A stretch of DNA of 64,000 nucleotides from Gemmatimonadota bacterium. Lineage in GTDB: Bacteria > Latescibacterota > UBA2968 > UBA8231. Made by a program: the position numbers and the translations under genes. Shown here piece by piece: positions 1 through 8,128 of this stretch. The notes below the pieces were generated by a model. It searched no databases, was not told where the DNA came from, and saw only the letters and a program-made list of their open reading frames with translations. Position 1 is the first letter of the stretch. Every line of letters begins with the position of its first letter. The stretch lies in contig VXOR01000043.1 of the NCBI GenBank assembly GCA_009840005.1, positions 1 through 64,000 on the forward strand. The letters run 5' to 3'.

Positions 1-191
1 CGCTGGAAGGCAAAATCGACGCCAATGATGCCAAAATTGACGCCACCCGAGAGGCGCTGGAAGGTAAAATCGACGCCACCCGAGAAGCACTCGACGGCAA
101 AATTGACAGGCTCTACCGCTGGGTGATACCGCTGCAGATCACGACGATCATAGCCATTGCCGGGCTGGCGTTTAAGGCATTTACCGGCTGA
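1..191 (+). CDS. C-terminal end of a coiled-coil protein with a tail membrane anchor (partial)
   Basis: The reading frame is open from the window edge (first full codon at base 3) to a TGA at 189-191, giving the last 62 residues. It holds near-identical repeats of the form KIDATREALEGKID, which read as amphipathic coiled coil. A single hydrophobic segment (WVIPLQITTIIAIAGLAF) follows, then a short FTG tail. This is the usual design of small tail-anchored coiled-coil proteins, sometimes found beside nucleases or toxins, but the N-terminus and upstream neighbours are missing. The function is unknown. The DNA repeats are about 33 bp long and could vary in number between strains. Confidence 0.6.
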   Translation, partial: LEGKIDANDAKIDATREALEGKIDATREALDGKIDRLYRWVIPLQITTIIAIAGLAFKAFTG

Positions 192-391
192 CTGGCCGGT
201 CGCCCCTACCAGTTCGATGCCGCGTAACGTCAGTTGTAGATGCTAGCGATCCCATAGGGACCGTCCCCTGTGCTTACCTATACCCTGTCTGACTTCGCCT
301 AGCTCGTATCGCCGCACAAGTCCTCGGCTCCCGGCTCGGCGGCGCTAGTGCCTGTTGCGCTACCGCCGCTAAGCCCTTATCGTAGCCAACC

Positions 392-1405
392 ATGTCCACC
401 TCACCTGCCATCCAAACCACAACCGTCGGCTCCTACCCCATCCCGGACTGGCTCCAAGCCCTGCCCTCCGAGCAGGCCCTCGTCGATGCCACCCGCGTGG
501 TATTCGACACCCAGCGCCAAGCCGGCATCGACCTGCCCACCGACGGCGAGCTGTACCGCTTCGACATCAACCACCCAGACACCAACGGCATGATCGAGTA
601 CTTCGTCCGGCCCATGGGCGGCACCCGCACGGAATTTGGCCGCCGTGAGGCCGAGGAGTTTGCCGCCAAACAAAGCATGGGCTTCCGAGCCAAACCCGCA
701 GCCGTAGTGGACGCCGAACTCGGCGCGGGCAGCCTCGACCTGCTCGCCGACTGTGCCCGCGCCGCGGCCGTGGCCGGCGGCCCTTTCAAGTTCACCCTGA
801 CCAGCCCCTACATGCTGGCCCGCACCCTCCTCGATCACCACTACGGCGACTTTGAGGCCCTACTGATGGCCGTTGCCCAGGTCCTCGCCGACCAAGTCCG
901 CGGCCTGCCCTGCGCCTGCGTCCAAATCGACGAGGCCAACATCCCCGGCAACCCAGCCGACGGCCCCCTCGCGGCCCGCGCCATCAACACCGTACTCGAC
1001 AGCATCGACTCAGGCACCCAAAAGGCCGTTCACTTCTGCTTTGGCAACTACGGCGGCCAGACCATCCAGCAGGGCGAGTGGCGCGCCCTGCTCGACTTTC
1101 TCAACGAACTGCGCGCCGATCACTTGGTCCTCGAACTCGCCCACCGCCCGGCGAGCGACTTGGATGCCCTGCGACAAATCGACTCGCACATCGGCCTCGG
1201 CCTCGGCGTAATCGACATCAAAGTCAACCACATCGAGACAGCAGAAGAAATCGCCCGCCGCATAGAAGCCGCCGCCACTGCCGCCGGACCTGACCGCATC
1301 CGCTTCATCCACCCAGACTGCGGCTTTTGGATGCTCAAACGCTCCATCGCCGACCGCAAAATCGCGGCACTGGCCGAGGGGCGGGATCTGTACTTGGGGC
1401 TTTAG
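392..1405 (+). CDS. MetE C-terminal-like zinc methyltransferase (cobalamin-independent methionine synthase family)
   Basis: This is a 337-residue protein of the UROD/MetE fold. It resembles the C-terminal catalytic half of cobalamin-independent methionine synthase without the N-terminal half. The N-terminus has the family TTTVGSYP motif. All four expected zinc ligands are visible: His214 and Cys216 (VHFCFGNYGG), Glu248 (LELAH) and Cys310 (HPDCGF). Stand-alone proteins of this type transfer methyl groups to thiols such as homocysteine; the methyl donor cannot be read from sequence. No good Shine-Dalgarno lies before the ATG, but the start fits the family. The next gene is on the same strand about 90 bp downstream and has no obvious functional link. 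Confidence 0.8.
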   Translation: MSTSPAIQTTTVGSYPIPDWLQALPSEQALVDATRVVFDTQRQAGIDLPTDGELYRFDINHPDTNGMIEYFVRPMGGTRTEFGRREAEEFAAKQSMGFRAKPAAVVDAELGAGSLDLLADCARAAAVAGGPFKFTLTSPYMLARTLLDHHYGDFEALLMAVAQVLADQVRGLPCACVQIDEANIPGNPADGPLAARAINTVLDSIDSGTQKAVHFCFGNYGGQTIQQGEWRALLDFLNELRADHLVLELAHRPASDLDALRQIDSHIGLGLGVIDIKVNHIETAEEIARRIEAAATAAGPDRIRFIHPDCGFWMLKRSIADRKIAALAEGRDLYLGL

Positions 1406-1495
1406 AAGCTGCGACCCAGTCAGCATTCGGCGCTGACTAAGGACATGGTCTTCCTCATCCGAGGGCACAGCCCATCTCTGACTTGCTTGCAACCG

Positions 1496-3313
1496 ATGTT
1501 GCAAAAAATAGCCTTCACTTTTTGCATAGCCTGGAGCCTGTCGGCCTGCGATTTAGGCTCTAAGACCGTGCAATTCGCGGATGTCACGGCACAATCCGGT
1601 ATTTCCTTTACCCATACCAATGGCGCTGCCGGGGAGTACTTTCTGATAGAAACGACCGGAGCAGGCGGGGCCTTCTTCGACTACGACAACGACGGCGACT
1701 TGGATATTTACTTGGTCGATGGATTCGATTTGCAAGGCATCCGCTCGGTTCCCATCAATCTCGTGTACCAACAAGGCGATCACTACTGGGTGAGGGAGCC
1801 GAACCAAGACAAAGGAGCGCGTTCAAGGGACGCGGCGCATTACGCAGTCGCGCTCTCTCCTTGGCCCGACTCCACCGATGTCCCGCCCCGCAATGTACTG
1901 TACCAGAACAACGGCGACGGCACCTTTACCGATACCGGCCAAGAGTCCAAGACGGGCGATACGGGCTATGGCATGGGATGCGCGGTCGCCGACTACGACA
2001 ACGACGGCTATCAGGATCTCTACGTGACCAACTACGGGCCGAATGTGCTGTACCAGAACAATGGCGACGGCACTTTTGCCGATGTTACGGAGCAGGCGGC
2101 CGTGGGTGCATCCCAGTGGAGTACAAGCGTCGCTTTCCTAGACTACGACAACGACGGGGAACTCGATTTCTACGTGACTAACTACGTGGATTTCACCGTC
2201 GAGACCAACAAGGTATGTGGCGGATACGTGCGGACGAATTCCCAAGGCCACCGGGCCATCGTCGAGGCTACCCGTTCGTATTGCGCGCCGCTGGAGTACG
2301 GAGGGGTGCCGGATGTATTGTATCACAACAACGGGGATGGGACCTTTGCCAATGTCTCGGTTGCAGCCGGGATCAATGATCCATCCGGCAAGGGATTGGG
2401 CGTGATCGCCTTGGACTACGATAGCGACGGGGATCAGGATTTGTTCGTCGCCAACGATGGGACGCCGAACTTCCTCTACCAGAACCTGGGGAATGGAAAG
2501 TTTGGCAACGCGGCCTTAGCAAAAGGGGTGGCCCTCAACGGAATCGGCGAGTCAGAGGCCGGTATGGGAGTGGATTTTGGGGATTACGACAACGACGGCG
2601 ACTTTGATCTCTTTGTCACCAATTTTTCCTACGAGACCAATACCCTCTACCGCAATGAGGGGGTTTTCTTCAAGGACGTAACGGCGGTGGCTGGGCTGGC
2701 CGATCCGAGCCACCGCTTCCTCGGCTTTGGGACGAACTTCCTCGACTATGACAACGACGGCGATCTCGACCTGTACGTAGCCAACGGGCATGTGCTGGAC
2801 AAAATTGCCCTGTTCCAGTCGGGGGTCGAGTACATGCAGGAACACCAACTCTTCCGCAACGACAACGGTGGGAGTTATACAGAGGCATCTTCGATCTCGG
2901 GCGAGTGGTTTTTGCACAAGCAGATCAGCCGTGGTGCCGCCTTCGGAGATTACGACGAGGACGGGGATGTAGATATCTTAGTCAACAATTGCGGCGGGGA
3001 AGCCAAACTGGTCCGCAACGACGGCGGCAATCGGGAGAATTGGCTGATGGTGCGGCCTGTAGGCACCCACAGCAACAGGGACGGAATAGGAGCTAGGGTG
3101 CGGGTGGTGGCGGAAGGGCTTGAACAAATCCGTCAGGTGCGGAGCGGTTCCAGTTACCTAACGGCGAGCGATCCACGGCTCCACTTTGGTATGGGCTCTA
3201 GGACAGGGGTCGATCTAGTAGAGGTGCGATGGCCCAGTGGTCTGGTACAGCGATTAGAAAAGGTTCCGGTAAATGAAGTGCTAATCATCGAGGAAAAGGT
3301 CGGTTCGCAATGA
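1496..3313 (+). CDS. FG-GAP/VCBS-repeat lipoprotein with C-terminal ASPIC/UnbV domain (CRTAC1-like)
   Basis: The start was placed at the ATG at 1496, because from there the protein opens with a lipoprotein signal peptide ending in LSAC (Cys18). The frame is open further upstream to 1445, but that would bury the signal. The roughly 605-residue product carries many calcium-binding FG-GAP/VCBS repeats with the core DYDNDGDLD, which normally build a beta-propeller. The last 85 residues match the ASPIC/UnbV type (GIGARVRV, SGSSYL, LHFGMG, VRWPSG). Such proteins are exported and surface-bound, with adhesion or binding roles. No partner gene is evident nearby. Confidence 0.85.
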   Translation: MLQKIAFTFCIAWSLSACDLGSKTVQFADVTAQSGISFTHTNGAAGEYFLIETTGAGGAFFDYDNDGDLDIYLVDGFDLQGIRSVPINLVYQQGDHYWVREPNQDKGARSRDAAHYAVALSPWPDSTDVPPRNVLYQNNGDGTFTDTGQESKTGDTGYGMGCAVADYDNDGYQDLYVTNYGPNVLYQNNGDGTFADVTEQAAVGASQWSTSVAFLDYDNDGELDFYVTNYVDFTVETNKVCGGYVRTNSQGHRAIVEATRSYCAPLEYGGVPDVLYHNNGDGTFANVSVAAGINDPSGKGLGVIALDYDSDGDQDLFVANDGTPNFLYQNLGNGKFGNAALAKGVALNGIGESEAGMGVDFGDYDNDGDFDLFVTNFSYETNTLYRNEGVFFKDVTAVAGLADPSHRFLGFGTNFLDYDNDGDLDLYVANGHVLDKIALFQSGVEYMQEHQLFRNDNGGSYTEASSISGEWFLHKQISRGAAFGDYDEDGDVDILVNNCGGEAKLVRNDGGNRENWLMVRPVGTHSNRDGIGARVRVVAEGLEQIRQVRSGSSYLTASDPRLHFGMGSRTGVDLVEVRWPSGLVQRLEKVPVNEVLIIEEKVGSQ

Positions 3314-3417
3314 GGTTAACACCTCAATGCACGACACTGAATTTACGTTGCCGTACAGCTCGGCGTTAGGTTTATTGGTATTGCAAAAATTTCCCCGCTG
3401 GTTGCACCCAACGACCC

Positions 3418-5403
3418 ATGCCCATATCTATTCCCGAACATTACTTAGCTCCCAAATCCGCTCCGTGCGAATCCTCCTCCGGTTTTACGATCAGAGCATT
3501 CGTTATCGGAACCGCGCTCGCGTTTTTTATCGGTGTGGCGGCTCCATACGGCAACATGATCATCCGCGGATCGTACATGGCGCTGAATATCAGCACCCCT
3601 ATCGCCTTCTTCATCTTCTTCGTGCTGGTGGGAGGCGTAAATGTGGCGCTGCGCCTGCTGCGGGTGAGCTGGGCGCTGCGGCCGGCCGAACTGGTGCTCA
3701 TCTACATCATGATGATCATCGCCGCTACAGTCCCTACAAAGGGCTTTACCGAAGCCTGGCTGCCCAAGATCACGGGTCCTTACTACTACGCTACGCCCGA
3801 GAACGATTGGGCCACGCTGGCCCATCCGCATATCAAAGGCTGGCTGACGCCCCGCGATCCAGAGATGATCAAGTATTTTTTTGAGGGGCTTCCCGAAGGC
3901 ATGGGAATCCCTTGGGGGGTTTGGCTCGAATCTCTTTTTCACTGGAGCCTGTTTTTTCTGGTCCTCTGCTTTGTGATGATCTGCATATCGGTCATTCTGC
4001 ATCGGCAATGGGCCAACAACGAGCGACTGGTCTATCCCCTGATCCAGGTCCCCTTGGACATGATCAAAGAAGGGCCAAAAGGATCTCTGGTGAATCCCTT
4101 TTTTAAGAACGCGGTGATGTGGATGGGGTTTGCCATTCCCTTCTTTATCACCAGCGTAAATGGTTTTCACAACTATTATGAAACCCTCCCCACAATTGAA
4201 CTAGCCACCACTTTCAGCGCCTTCCGCGAGACCATGTCAATACCCATCCACCTGAGCTTTTCCATGGTTGGGTTTTCGTATCTCATCAGTCTGGATATCG
4301 CCTTCGGAATATGGTTGTTCTACCTGCTGGGCACGCTGGAGCAGGGGATATTTAACATCTTGGGGATCGCCAGTACGGAAAAGCTAGACATATTCGCTAC
4401 GGCTTCGCCCATTATTGCGCATCAAGGCATGGGAGCCTTCATCGTCTTGGTGCTGGCGAGCCTGTGGGGAGCTCGCAGGCATCTGAAGGATGTATTTAAC
4501 AAGGCGTTCGGGCGGAATTCGACCGTCGATGATTCCGAGGAGTTGCTGTCGTACCGCACCGCGGTGTTCGGCTTGATCGCCGGCTTGGGATTCATGGGGG
4601 TCTGGCTGTACAAAGGCGGCCTAGCCGCTTGGCTGGTACCTATATTTCTCTTTGCCGTTTTCGTCCTCTTTATCGCGCTGACCCGGGTGGTTGCCGAGGC
4701 CGGCTTGGCCGCGGTGCGGGCCCCCCTAACACCCATCTCATTTCTGATCTCTGGAGTCGGTTCATCGGCCATCGGCCCCGCCGGTCTGGTTTTCCTCGGA
4801 CTCAGCTTTTCCTGGGCAGTCAACTTCAGGACTTTTGTGATGGCCTCTGCTGCCAACGGGATGAAGCTGAGCGACGAAGTTGGCTCGGGGCAGCGGAAAA
4901 GACCCCTGTTCTGGGCCATGATCCTAGCCGTAGTGGTCAGTCTGGTGGGTTCGACCTGGATCATACTCGCCATGTGCTACAAGTATGGGGGCATCAATCT
5001 GGACCAGTGGTTTTTCGTCGGTGGAGCCTCCAGTCCCTTTGATTTCGTGGTTCCGTATTTGACCACGCCAGTCGAGGCCAATCTAAGCGGCTGGTTGTGG
5101 ACGGGCGTAGGGGGAGGGATCATGAATGTATTGATCGTCATCCGACAAAAATTACTCTGGTGGCCGTTTCATCCACTCGGATTCCTGATCAGCACCACGT
5201 GGATGGCGCAGTTCGTCTGGTTCAATGTATTCTTGGCTTGGCTCGTAAAACTCTTGGTCCTGCGCTACGGAGGGGCGCGATTGTACCAAGCTAGCCGGCC
5301 GTTTTTCTTAGGTTTGATCCTAGGGCACTTTACCGTTGCGGGAGTGTGGCTGATCGTGGATCACTTTACCGGCATGACGGACAATCAACTGATGTGGTTG
5401 TAA
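3418..5403 (+). CDS. DUF6785-type polytopic membrane protein (copy 1)
   Basis: This 661-residue integral membrane protein has more than ten hydrophobic segments spread along its length. It shares family motifs with the protein at 32113-34044: YYATPENDWA, IPWGVW, DDSEELLSYRTAVFG, FVMASA, and the C-terminal end HPLGF/GLILG/FTGMTDNQL. The family lacks a defined function; the architecture suggests a transporter or channel, but that is inference. Its context is a set of exported proteins rather than catabolic enzymes, unlike the second copy. The ATG at 3418 was chosen because it matches the N-terminal length of the paralogue. No strong ribosome-binding site is visible. Confidence 0.8.
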   Translation: MPISIPEHYLAPKSAPCESSSGFTIRAFVIGTALAFFIGVAAPYGNMIIRGSYMALNISTPIAFFIFFVLVGGVNVALRLLRVSWALRPAELVLIYIMMIIAATVPTKGFTEAWLPKITGPYYYATPENDWATLAHPHIKGWLTPRDPEMIKYFFEGLPEGMGIPWGVWLESLFHWSLFFLVLCFVMICISVILHRQWANNERLVYPLIQVPLDMIKEGPKGSLVNPFFKNAVMWMGFAIPFFITSVNGFHNYYETLPTIELATTFSAFRETMSIPIHLSFSMVGFSYLISLDIAFGIWLFYLLGTLEQGIFNILGIASTEKLDIFATASPIIAHQGMGAFIVLVLASLWGARRHLKDVFNKAFGRNSTVDDSEELLSYRTAVFGLIAGLGFMGVWLYKGGLAAWLVPIFLFAVFVLFIALTRVVAEAGLAAVRAPLTPISFLISGVGSSAIGPAGLVFLGLSFSWAVNFRTFVMASAANGMKLSDEVGSGQRKRPLFWAMILAVVVSLVGSTWIILAMCYKYGGINLDQWFFVGGASSPFDFVVPYLTTPVEANLSGWLWTGVGGGIMNVLIVIRQKLLWWPFHPLGFLISTTWMAQFVWFNVFLAWLVKLLVLRYGGARLYQASRPFFLGLILGHFTVAGVWLIVDHFTGMTDNQLMWL

Positions 5404-5457
5404 ATGAAGTCGCGGATGGAGCCATAAACTTCCGGCGTCAAGCGCGGGCAGAAAAAC

Positions 5458-5486
5458 TTGACATCTCTAATCTTATTTATTATATC
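5458..5486 (+). promoter_or_regulatory. Candidate sigma70-type promoter
   Basis: A perfect TTGACA box (5458-5463) is followed after 17 bases by TATATC (5481-5486), in a locally AT-rich stretch between two genes. It could drive the lipoprotein gene starting at 5602. The -10 match is only partial, and an overlapping TATTAT at 5478 has poor spacing. Confidence 0.4.
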
Positions 5487-5601
5487 GCAACTTGCGAGAG
5501 TTCCAAAATTAAAAAACACATAACTTATTGACCTTCAGTAAGTTAGGAAAGCAGCAATTCCTGAAAGGGCAAAATCGTAAAAAGTGTTCGACCTATTGAA
5601 C

Positions 5602-6378
5602 ATGAAGGCCTCTTTTCGGCTTGTGATGAGAGGGAGATCACGGTGGTTATCCGCGCTGGCCGCCGGTCTTTTACTGGTCGGTTTCTGGACTGCGTGCGGG
5701 TACAGGTACTACGCCGGGCCTTTGCAACCCCTCCCCGACGCCCAGCAACACACCGGCATGCAGGTCAGCGATGATGGGACGGTGCTGTTCGTTCAGGAGC
5801 GATTTGAGGTCGGAGTGCGTCCCCAGACAGACGCGGAACTGAACCGATTGTATCCCACTTACTCCAAGGGCGGCATGGAGTCTATAAATCCCTACACCTA
5901 CGGCGACTGGAAAGACCCCGAAACCGGCTCGACGCCGCAGCGCTTCACGATCTTCCTTTTAAAGGTTAAAAATTACAGTTATCCCAAAGTACAAATCGAC
6001 CCTTTGAAGATCTCGCTCATCGCCTCGAACGGCCGCGAATACCTAGCTCTGGATCCGCTCGAATTCGACGAGTACTATCGCCCCTATGCCACTGCTTATT
6101 CCGGAAATCTGTACAACCGCTACGAAGAACGGAAAGACCTATTCGCCTCTTCTAGATATGCATCCGAACCCGTATTCAGCGGTCAAGAAGTCCAGGGGTT
6201 GCTGGTCTTTCCCGCCCTACACCCAGATGTGCAGGAACTGCGCCTCAAGCTAGAAGATGTGGCGATCAGATTCGATTTTCGGGGCGATCCGCTAGAGGTG
6301 CTCGACCTCGAGTATCTTTTTTTTCGGGAAATCGGCCGGATTTATCCCGATGGGACGACGAAGATGTCTTCGGGATAA
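5602..6378 (+). CDS. Putative lipoprotein of unknown function
   Basis: The family is not recognised. From the ATG at 5602 the 258-residue product has a basic N-terminus (RGRSRW), a hydrophobic stretch and a cysteine at position 32 (FWTACG), so it is probably a lipoprotein, although tryptophan at -3 is not a textbook lipobox. A GTG at 5584 in the same frame and an ATG at 5626 are alternative starts. The mature part is rich in Tyr, Asp and Arg with alternating strand-like segments (RFTIFLLKVKNYSYPKVQI, LVFPALHPDVQELRLKL), which suggests a beta-sandwich periplasmic domain. It is a single gene with its own likely promoter at 5458. Confidence 0.55.
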   Translation: MKASFRLVMRGRSRWLSALAAGLLLVGFWTACGYRYYAGPLQPLPDAQQHTGMQVSDDGTVLFVQERFEVGVRPQTDAELNRLYPTYSKGGMESINPYTYGDWKDPETGSTPQRFTIFLLKVKNYSYPKVQIDPLKISLIASNGREYLALDPLEFDEYYRPYATAYSGNLYNRYEERKDLFASSRYASEPVFSGQEVQGLLVFPALHPDVQELRLKLEDVAIRFDFRGDPLEVLDLEYLFFREIGRIYPDGTTKMSSG

Positions 6379-6432
6379 TCGGCCTGTAACGAGAAGACCG
6401 ACGCGTTAGGTAGTAAGCAGGCGTTTTTTGCG

Positions 6433-6487
6433 AGAAAGGAGGTGCTTAAATGAGGTGAGTTTTCCCGGGCAAGTGTGGACGGGAAAA
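6433..6487 (+). promoter_or_regulatory. Leader with extended Shine-Dalgarno, two-codon ORF and hairpin
   Basis: AGAAAGGAGGTG is fully complementary to the usual 3' end of bacterial 16S rRNA. It stands six bases before ATG AGG TGA, a two-codon frame (6450-6458). Immediately after comes an 8-bp hairpin, TTTTCCCG (6460-6467) with CGGGAAAA (6480-6487). The secreted-protein gene starts about 100 bases further on with its own RBS. A ribosome-binding leader or attenuator is possible but is inference. Confidence 0.35.
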
Positions 6488-6582
6488 TTGCTTGTTTTCG
6501 ATTCTACAGAGGGAATCGATAAATCCTGCTGGTTTTGCAATTTTGTTTCCATATCGTCATTCCGAATTGAGGAGTCGATTCA

Positions 6583-7512
6583 ATGAAAAAATTAGCAATG
6601 CCTTTCATGGCGCTGGCCCTAGTAGCCATGCTGTCGAGCGGTTCTTGGGGCCACAAGCCCGAGGGCGTAGAGTTCTTCGCGCCCCATATTCCGGATGAAT
6701 TAATCCCGGAAATAGACGGAAATTCCGCCGACTGGACAAACTGGTTCCCCGCGGATCTGGTCATTACCCACGATATGCTGCTGTCGCGTGCCGGCAATGA
6801 CCCGCGGGACATCGCGGACGTCGACGTGAGCATGATGATCGCTTGGAACGAGACCACCCAGAAGCTCTACCTCGGCCTCGAAGCCTTCGACGATTTTATC
6901 CATCGCGATTCAGAGAATCAGGTGGATATATACACGGAAGATGGCTGGACCATCAGCACCGACCCCGATCACAGCGGTGGTTTCTTCCACGCCGGAGATT
7001 TGGAGCAGAACGTGATGGGTACCCAGGGGCAACAGTGGGTAGTCCATCCGCCCGCGCAAGGACCGGCGACTATGTGGGTTTTCAATTTCGGTGAGAACTT
7101 CTTTGAGAAGATTGAGACCCGCGAGTGGGACGCGATGTGGTTTGGCCATCCGCCGTGGGGCCATCTCGGCGTAGGTCCGCCCGAGGCCGTGCCAGTGAAT
7201 GAAGGGGATACCAACGTCACCTTGTTCTACGAGATAGCTTGGTCCCTGTTCGATCATCTGGATTACGGCGGCCCCGATTCCAGTGTGCCCCATGTATTCG
7301 AAGAAGAGCAGATCATCCACCTGAACATCCACTATCAGGATCACGACGAAAACGGCGATGACTGGGATTCGCAGTGGGGCCTAAACGACGAAACCCACGC
7401 CACCCGGGACGGGTCCGCTGCACCCGATTGGGTGATGGTTAAGGTTCCCATCGAAGTCACCACGAGCGTAGAGGGCGAAACCTGGGGGAGGATCAAAGCC
7501 TCTTTCCGCTAA
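6583..7512 (+). CDS. Secreted protein with CBM9-like carbohydrate-binding domain
   Basis: The ATG has a good GAGGAG ribosome-binding site 12 bases upstream. The 309-residue product begins with a classical Sec signal peptide (MKKLAMPFMALALVAMLS, likely cleavage after SWG near residue 23). The mature protein resembles CBM9-like sugar-binding modules: it opens with EIDGNSADW, followed by DVDVSMMIAWNETTQKLYLGLEA and an aromatic, acidic second half. Such modules usually accompany polysaccharide-active proteins, but no catalytic domain is present here. Binding to a surface glycan is therefore the most that can be inferred. It is followed by a strong hairpin terminator. Confidence 0.65.
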   Translation: MKKLAMPFMALALVAMLSSGSWGHKPEGVEFFAPHIPDELIPEIDGNSADWTNWFPADLVITHDMLLSRAGNDPRDIADVDVSMMIAWNETTQKLYLGLEAFDDFIHRDSENQVDIYTEDGWTISTDPDHSGGFFHAGDLEQNVMGTQGQQWVVHPPAQGPATMWVFNFGENFFEKIETREWDAMWFGHPPWGHLGVGPPEAVPVNEGDTNVTLFYEIAWSLFDHLDYGGPDSSVPHVFEEEQIIHLNIHYQDHDENGDDWDSQWGLNDETHATRDGSAAPDWVMVKVPIEVTTSVEGETWGRIKASFR

Positions 7513-7545
7513 AGACCTAGCGCTTTTTAGACTGGTCTTCAGATA

Positions 7546-7581
7546 GATTGAAGGGATGGGATTTTTCTCATCCCTTCAATC
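7546..7581 (+). terminator. Hairpin terminator
   Basis: GATTGAAGGGATG (7546-7558) pairs perfectly with CATCCCTTCAATC (7569-7581) around a 10-base loop, 33 bases after the stop of the CBM9-like gene. The T-tract after it is weak. It separates that gene from the surface-protein block starting at 7726. Confidence 0.65.
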
Positions 7582-7725
7582 GGCTTTGTTGCACGAAAAA
7601 CGGTAACTCGTTAGAAAACAACAACTTACAAATTCGATATCAAAACGCTAACTTACTGTAAAACAACGACTTATAGATATTCATGCAACAACGCCCCTTC
7701 AATCTATACAATTGGGAGAACAGCC

Positions 7726-8097
7726 GTGAAGATCTACGCACTTGCCATTGCGGCGTTGACGAGCATCTGCGCCTTAGTCGCCTGCGAAGAGGTCGATCTT
7801 TCTACCGGGCCTTCGGGATCCACTGGCAGGACGGAACTAGTCAAATTCGACAACAAGTCGAACTTTGATCTCCAGATTACCATTGGTGCGTGCTTTCAGG
7901 ATTTCGTCTTGGACGCTGGGCGCGAACGGACCATCGAATGCAATCCGACCGATGGCTCAGTAAGCTTTGACGTCGGCATCGTTCGGACGGAGAGAGAAGA
8001 CGCCAATTGGGCTGGCTCCGTTTCAAAGGGGCAATCCCTCCTCATCCTCACCAATCCCTGGCACGGCGGCTTCTTCACCGTAGAGGTTGAAGAATAA
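7726..8097 (+). CDS. Small lipoprotein, first gene of the surface-protein block
   Basis: It starts with GTG preceded by GGGAG about eight bases upstream. The 123-residue product has a clear lipoprotein signal peptide ending in LVAC (Cys20) and a mature domain of about 100 residues with beta-strand character (VKFDNKSNFDLQITIGACFQDFVL, GSVSFDVGIV). No family is recognised. It lies directly upstream of three large secreted paralogues, a beta-barrel and a parvulin lipoprotein, all on the same strand with gaps below 60 bp. It is therefore probably cotranscribed and may be an accessory lipoprotein of that assembly. The AT-rich 140 bp upstream presumably holds the promoter; no clear boxes were found. 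Confidence 0.6.
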   Translation: MKIYALAIAALTSICALVACEEVDLSTGPSGSTGRTELVKFDNKSNFDLQITIGACFQDFVLDAGRERTIECNPTDGSVSFDVGIVRTEREDANWAGSVSKGQSLLILTNPWHGGFFTVEVEE

Positions 8098-8128
8098 GCT
8101 ACGCGGGCGGATTCTCCGCCCAGCGGGA

